Shown piece by piece: positions 23,277 to 26,536 of a stretch of 26,536 nt of DNA (positions are counted from its first letter, which is position 1; each line of letters opens with the position of its first letter). This DNA comes from JAGMDK01 sp023128695. Lineage in GTDB: Bacteria; Planctomycetota; Phycisphaerae; UBA1845; Fen-1342. The notes under the pieces were generated by a model that had not been told where the DNA came from, made no database searches, and was given only the letters and a program-made list of their open reading frames with translations. Both the position numbers and the translations under genes were made by a program. The DNA lies in assembly GCA_030628805.1 (NCBI GenBank), contig DAOVQG010000023.1:1-26536 (forward strand), written 5' to 3'.

Positions 23277-23467
23277 GCCGTGTGCCACTGCTCTTGAGCA
23301 GTGCCCAGGCCGTGTGCCACTGCTCTTGAGCAGTGCCCAGGCTCTCGCCGTCCGAAGAAGACACTGCTCAAGAGCAGTGGCACACTGGCCGTCCGAAGAA
23401 GACACTGCTCAAGAGCAGTGGCACACTGGCCGTCCGAAGAAGACACTGCTCAAGAGCAGTGGCACAC
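23277..23467. repeat. Five-copy inverted array of the CACTGCTC palindrome
   Basis: Two direct 32-bp units (23277-23308, 23309-23340) carry the core CACTGCTC-TT-GAGCAGTG (23286-23303, 23318-23335). Three units in the opposite orientation with 41-bp period start at 23347, 23388 and 23429; their cores are 23362-23379, 23403-23420 and 23444-23461. The third stops short at 23467. The array fills the rpsA to EF-G gap and ends 18 bp from the rpsA stop. Every unit can form an 8-bp hairpin. Confidence 0.9.
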
Positions 23468-23484
23468 GTTACCTCGCCGGTTGA

Positions 23485-25281
23485 TTATTGCTCTTCCTTC
23501 TGCTCGGCCTGCTCGGTGGTCTGATTGAGCAGTCCGCCGAGCTGCTGACCAAGGGCCTCATCCCCGAGCCCGCCGCGGCGTTTCTTCTCTTTCTTTCGGG
23601 CTTCGATTTCGGCGTCGGTCTCGGGATCGCTGGCCCATTCGGCACGCTTTTTGGAGAGACCGATTTTGCGTTCGATGGTATCGACGCGCAGAATCTTGAC
23701 GTCCAATTCCTGACTGATCTCGACCTCGTCTTGCGGGTTTTCCACCTTGTGGTCGGCCAGCTCGGAGACGTGCAGCAGTCCCTCGAGCTCGGGCTCCAGC
23801 TCGACGAATACGCCGAAGTTGGTGATCTTGGTGACCTTGCCGCGGACGACCATGCCGGGCTGGTAGCGCTCGGGGACGGCCCGCAGCCAGGGGTCCTCGG
23901 TCATCTGCTTGAGCCCCAGACCGATCCGCATCTTCTCCTGATCGACCGCGAGGACCACGCAACGGTAGGTCTCGCCCTTCTTGATCACCTCGGACGGATG
24001 CGAGACCTTCTTCGTCCAGCTCATGTCGCTGACGTGCAGCAGGCCGTCGATGCCCTCCTCGATCTCAACGAACGCACCGTAGTTCGTGAGGTTCCGCACC
24101 GTGCCCTGGACGACCGTGCCCATCGGATACTTCTGGGCCACGGTGGTCCACGGATTGACCTCGGTCTGCTTTATGCCGAGCGAGATTTCCTGCTTGTCCT
24201 TGTCAACCTCGAGCACGACCACCTCGATCTCGTCCCCGGCGGTGACCACCTCGGACGGGTGATTGATCCGCCGCGTCCAGCTCATTTCCGAGATGTGCAC
24301 CAGGCCTTCGATGCCGGGCTCGAGCTTCACGAAGGCGCCGTAGTTCATGATGTTGACGACTTCGCCTTTGATGCGCGAGTCGACGGCGTAGCGTTCGGCC
24401 ACCTTCTCCCAAGGATTTTCCTGCGTCTGCTTGAGCCCGAGGGCGATCTTCTCCCGGTCGCGGTCGACCGAAAGCACCTTGATCTCGAGTTTCTGGTCCA
24501 CCTTCAACAACTGGCTGGGGTGCTCGATCCGATCCCAGGACATGTCGGTGATGTGCAGCAGCCCATCGATCCCGCCCAGATCCACGAAGGCCCCGAAGTC
24601 CGCCAGGTTCTTCACGATGCCCGTGCGCAACTCGCCGACCTCGATCTCCTCCAGCAGCTTGGCCTTCGCGATTGCCCGCTCTTCCTCGATCAGCTTGCGG
24701 CGGGAAATGACGATATTGCGTCGCTCCTTGTCGATCTTGAGAATCTTGGCGTCGATGACCTGGTCGATGAACTCGCCCACGTCGGCCGGGCGGCGGATGT
24801 CGACCTGCGAGGCAGGCAGGAAGACCGGGACGCCGATGTCCACCAGCAGGCCACCCTTGATCTTGCGGAGCACCTTGCCCTTGACGTTATCGCCTTCGTG
24901 CGTCGTCTCGACGATACGGCGCCAGTTGAGAATGCGATCGGCGCGGCGTTTCGAGACCACGATCATGCCGGACTCGGACTCGATGTCTTCGACCAGCACC
25001 TCAACCTCGCCGCCGGCGGTGACTTCGGACGCGTGGTCCCATTCATCGAGGCCGACGATGCCCTCGCTCTTGAGCCCGACATCAAGGACGACCTCGTTGC
25101 CGTGGACGGCGACAATCTTCGCCTTGATGATCGAGTTGAAATCCAGGTTGGTGCCCAGGGTGGGCGAGATAGCCTGCTCCAGGACTTCCGTGCTGGCGGT
25201 CTCGCCGAACTCGGCCGCGAATTCGGCATCGATGTCGGCGTCGGTAACGTCGAGGTCCTTGAAGAGATTCGGATTAGCCAT
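23485..25281 (-). CDS. rpsA: Ribosomal protein S1 (six S1 domains)
   Basis: S1 binds mRNA on the 30S subunit and aids initiation. The 598-aa product contains six OB-fold S1 repeats, beginning roughly at residues 48, 133, 214, 300, 388 and 475. The later ones show GxVxxxxxFGAFV(x)LxxGxxGLxHxSxMSW motifs. The C-terminal tail is highly charged (KKEKKRRGG ... EQAEQKEEQ). The start at 25281 (MANPNLFKDL) has AAGGA upstream; the open frame extends 42 codons further but crosses the leader. A promoter about 150 bp upstream leaves a long leader. No bacterial IspH or Cmk fusion is present. Confidence 0.93.
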   Translation of the reverse strand: MANPNLFKDLDVTDADIDAEFAAEFGETASTEVLEQAISPTLGTNLDFNSIIKAKIVAVHGNEVVLDVGLKSEGIVGLDEWDHASEVTAGGEVEVLVEDIESESGMIVVSKRRADRILNWRRIVETTHEGDNVKGKVLRKIKGGLLVDIGVPVFLPASQVDIRRPADVGEFIDQVIDAKILKIDKERRNIVISRRKLIEEERAIAKAKLLEEIEVGELRTGIVKNLADFGAFVDLGGIDGLLHITDMSWDRIEHPSQLLKVDQKLEIKVLSVDRDREKIALGLKQTQENPWEKVAERYAVDSRIKGEVVNIMNYGAFVKLEPGIEGLVHISEMSWTRRINHPSEVVTAGDEIEVVVLEVDKDKQEISLGIKQTEVNPWTTVAQKYPMGTVVQGTVRNLTNYGAFVEIEEGIDGLLHVSDMSWTKKVSHPSEVIKKGETYRCVVLAVDQEKMRIGLGLKQMTEDPWLRAVPERYQPGMVVRGKVTKITNFGVFVELEPELEGLLHVSELADHKVENPQDEVEISQELDVKILRVDTIERKIGLSKKRAEWASDPETDAEIEARKKEKKRRGGLGDEALGQQLGGLLNQTTEQAEQKEEQ

Positions 25282-25428
25282 TAATTCCTTCGTTCTGTGA
25301 AACCACATCCCGCAGGCGCGCGACCCCGCGTCGCGAACCGTCAATCCATTCCATCGGGCGGGAAAAGGGTTGTGAAACCAATGTCCCTTGCGCCGGTCTC
25401 CCGGCACCTCCTAAGAGACAAGTTACAC

Positions 25429-25458
25429 ACTATAGTGGTATCGAACCCCATTTCGCAA
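25429..25458 (-). promoter_or_regulatory. Predicted rpsA promoter
   Basis: On the minus strand TTGCGA (25453-25458) and TATAGT (25429-25434) are 18 bp apart. The implied leader before the ATG at 25281 is about 140 nt, long enough for a structured autoregulatory element such as occurs upstream of rpsA in some bacteria; none was demonstrated here. Confidence 0.45.
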
Positions 25459-25485
25459 CCAGTAAATCAGCGTTTGGGAGTAATA

Positions 25486-26355
25486 TCAGGAGAAAATCCG
25501 GTCTAAGAGCCCCATCAACTTCAATCCGGTCATGGCAAGCAGCACCTGGAACGCGTACCGGAGCCAGCGGACCGGCAGCCGGTGCGTCAGGCTGGCCCCG
25601 AACCATCCGCCGATCAGCGCTCCCGGTGCCAGCCAGAGGGTCAGCCAATACCCGTTCAGCGGGCTAACGTGGTCATCTCGGAATTGGTGAATCGAGTAGC
25701 TGAGAGCGGCGGAGGTCACAATTGCGATGCCCAGGATCGCGACGGCGGAGTTCGCGATGGCGTTGCGGATCCGGATGCCGAGCAGTTGACGCTGGGCCGG
25801 GACCGCCCAGACACCCCCGCCGACCCCGAGCAGTCCGGCGATGATCCCCGCCGGCAGGCCCACCACCAGCCCGATCAGGGTTCGACGATTCGGCATCGGG
25901 CACGTCGACCGAAAGTGCTCAGAGCCTCGCAAGGCCCGCCATTCCTGGTAGACGTCGAACAGGACCACGAATTCGAGGAAGACGCCGAAGCTCTGCCGCA
26001 GCAGGCGAGTCTGCTCATCGACGAAGAGACTGGCCGCGAAGACGCCGATCACAACGCCGACCGCCGCCAGCGGCAGAATGCCCGGCAGCATCGGGTAGAC
26101 GATGGCCCTGGCCCGGCTGTGACGCACGATAGCCGGCACCGACAGGACGATCGAGGTGCTGATGGCGGCCAGTTTGTAGACGTGGAAGGAGTTGGGGCCG
26201 TAGGCTTGGTCGCCGAGGAAGATCACCATCGCGGGGATCATCAGAATCCCGCCCCCCACGCCGAGCGTCCCCCCGATCAACCCGGCGGCCAGCCCGACGG
26301 CCAGCAGCATGAATTCATCCGTCAAACCGAATTCCGCGAGCGTCATCGCGGCCAT
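25486..26355 (-). CDS. TauE/SafE (DUF81) family membrane permease
   Basis: The 289-aa integral membrane protein shows about seven to eight hydrophobic segments. It has the two internal-repeat hallmarks of the family: GGTLGVGGGILMIPA near residues 28-42 and GLLGVGGGVWAVPA near the second half. Family members export or take up sulfite, sulfoacetate, taurine-related or other organic anions; the substrate here cannot be told. Two start codons (MAAM or MTLAEF three codons later) are possible and neither has a strong Shine-Dalgarno sequence. It is transcribed in the same direction as rpsA, but rpsA appears to have its own promoter in the 204-bp gap. Confidence 0.85.
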   Translation of the reverse strand: MAAMTLAEFGLTDEFMLLAVGLAAGLIGGTLGVGGGILMIPAMVIFLGDQAYGPNSFHVYKLAAISTSIVLSVPAIVRHSRARAIVYPMLPGILPLAAVGVVIGVFAASLFVDEQTRLLRQSFGVFLEFVVLFDVYQEWRALRGSEHFRSTCPMPNRRTLIGLVVGLPAGIIAGLLGVGGGVWAVPAQRQLLGIRIRNAIANSAVAILGIAIVTSAALSYSIHQFRDDHVSPLNGYWLTLWLAPGALIGGWFGASLTHRLPVRWLRYAFQVLLAMTGLKLMGLLDRIFS

Positions 26356-26396
26356 CCTACTCGCCGCCCCGACCGCTGCAAACCGCCAAGACCTGG

Positions 26397-26536
26397 CGGG
26401 AGGGCGAGGCTCTCACGGGCGGTCGAGGCTCTCACGGGAGGGCGAGGCTCTCACGGGAGGGCGAGGCTCCTGCCGAGCCGGGGCGCCGCGGCTCAGCGGG
26501 AGGGCGCGGCTCTCACGGGAGGGCGAGGCTCCTGCC
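26397..26536. repeat. 19-bp tandem repeat running off the window edge
   Basis: Units of CGGGAGGGCGAGGCTCTCA start at 26397, 26416 (two substitutions, one of them GGTC) and 26435. A 43-bp compound unit (26454-26496) ending in a CCTGCCGAGCCGGGGCGC-type extension follows, then 19-mers at 26497 and 26516. The last is cut by the window end while starting a second CTCCTGCC extension, so a higher-order repeat is likely. Confidence 0.85.

Noticed and set aside
23277..23467. Array considered as CRISPR
   Set aside because: The intervening segments are identical between units and orientation changes mid-array; there are no unique spacers and no cas genes.

Overview
The window looks like a chromosomal segment of a GC-rich, Gram-negative-type bacterium, most probably a planctomycete (Phycisphaerae-like). 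This is inferred from three things. The very large secreted proteins end in short Asp/Cys-rich dockerin-like tails (GDVPxFxDCLYFGNC, CPGDxNCD) and contain DCNxNGxPDECD-type repeats. Heptose biosynthesis genes imply an LPS-type outer membrane. Many short palindromic repeats are scattered between, and even inside, genes. No tRNA, rRNA, CRISPR array, transposase or phage gene was recognised.

Layout. 1-1016: no confident gene; an AT-rich TAATTATCC tandem repeat, a terminator-like hairpin (471-496) and a good sigma70-type promoter (891-919). 1017-12450 (+): three consecutive large exported proteins. They are a 2064-aa protein with a P-like domain, CARDB modules and a WD/sialidase-like region; an 878-aa protein with three Ig-like modules and a dockerin tail; and a 798-aa C39-like peptidase fused to DCN repeats and HAF repeats. 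12800-16168 (-): ruvB, then a peroxide-defence block transcribed perR -> tpx -> rubredoxin-like -> rubrerythrin. The Fur-family regulator carries the complete PerR metal-site residue set, and a promoter with an overlapping inverted repeat lies just upstream. 16690-20811 (+): sucC (without sucD), a translationally coupled small protein plus nucleotidyltransferase pair that resembles a toxin-antitoxin module, then hldE-gmhA with overlapping start and stop codons (ADP-heptose synthesis). 21082-26355 (-): an EF-G paralogue with altered G motifs, a six-domain ribosomal protein S1, and a TauE/SafE-type permease. The window ends inside a 19-bp tandem repeat.

The most unusual theme is the repeat ecology. 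At least four families of short hairpin or tandem repeats occur, in both orientations. Members sit between genes, in-frame inside the coding sequences of the first two secreted proteins (including a signal peptide), and exactly at gene ends, where they supply the stop codons of gmhA and ruvB. One hairpin family shows a covarying base pair between copies. A five-copy inverted array of another separates rpsA from the EF-G gene.

All functional calls are from reading motifs by eye; no database search was possible.
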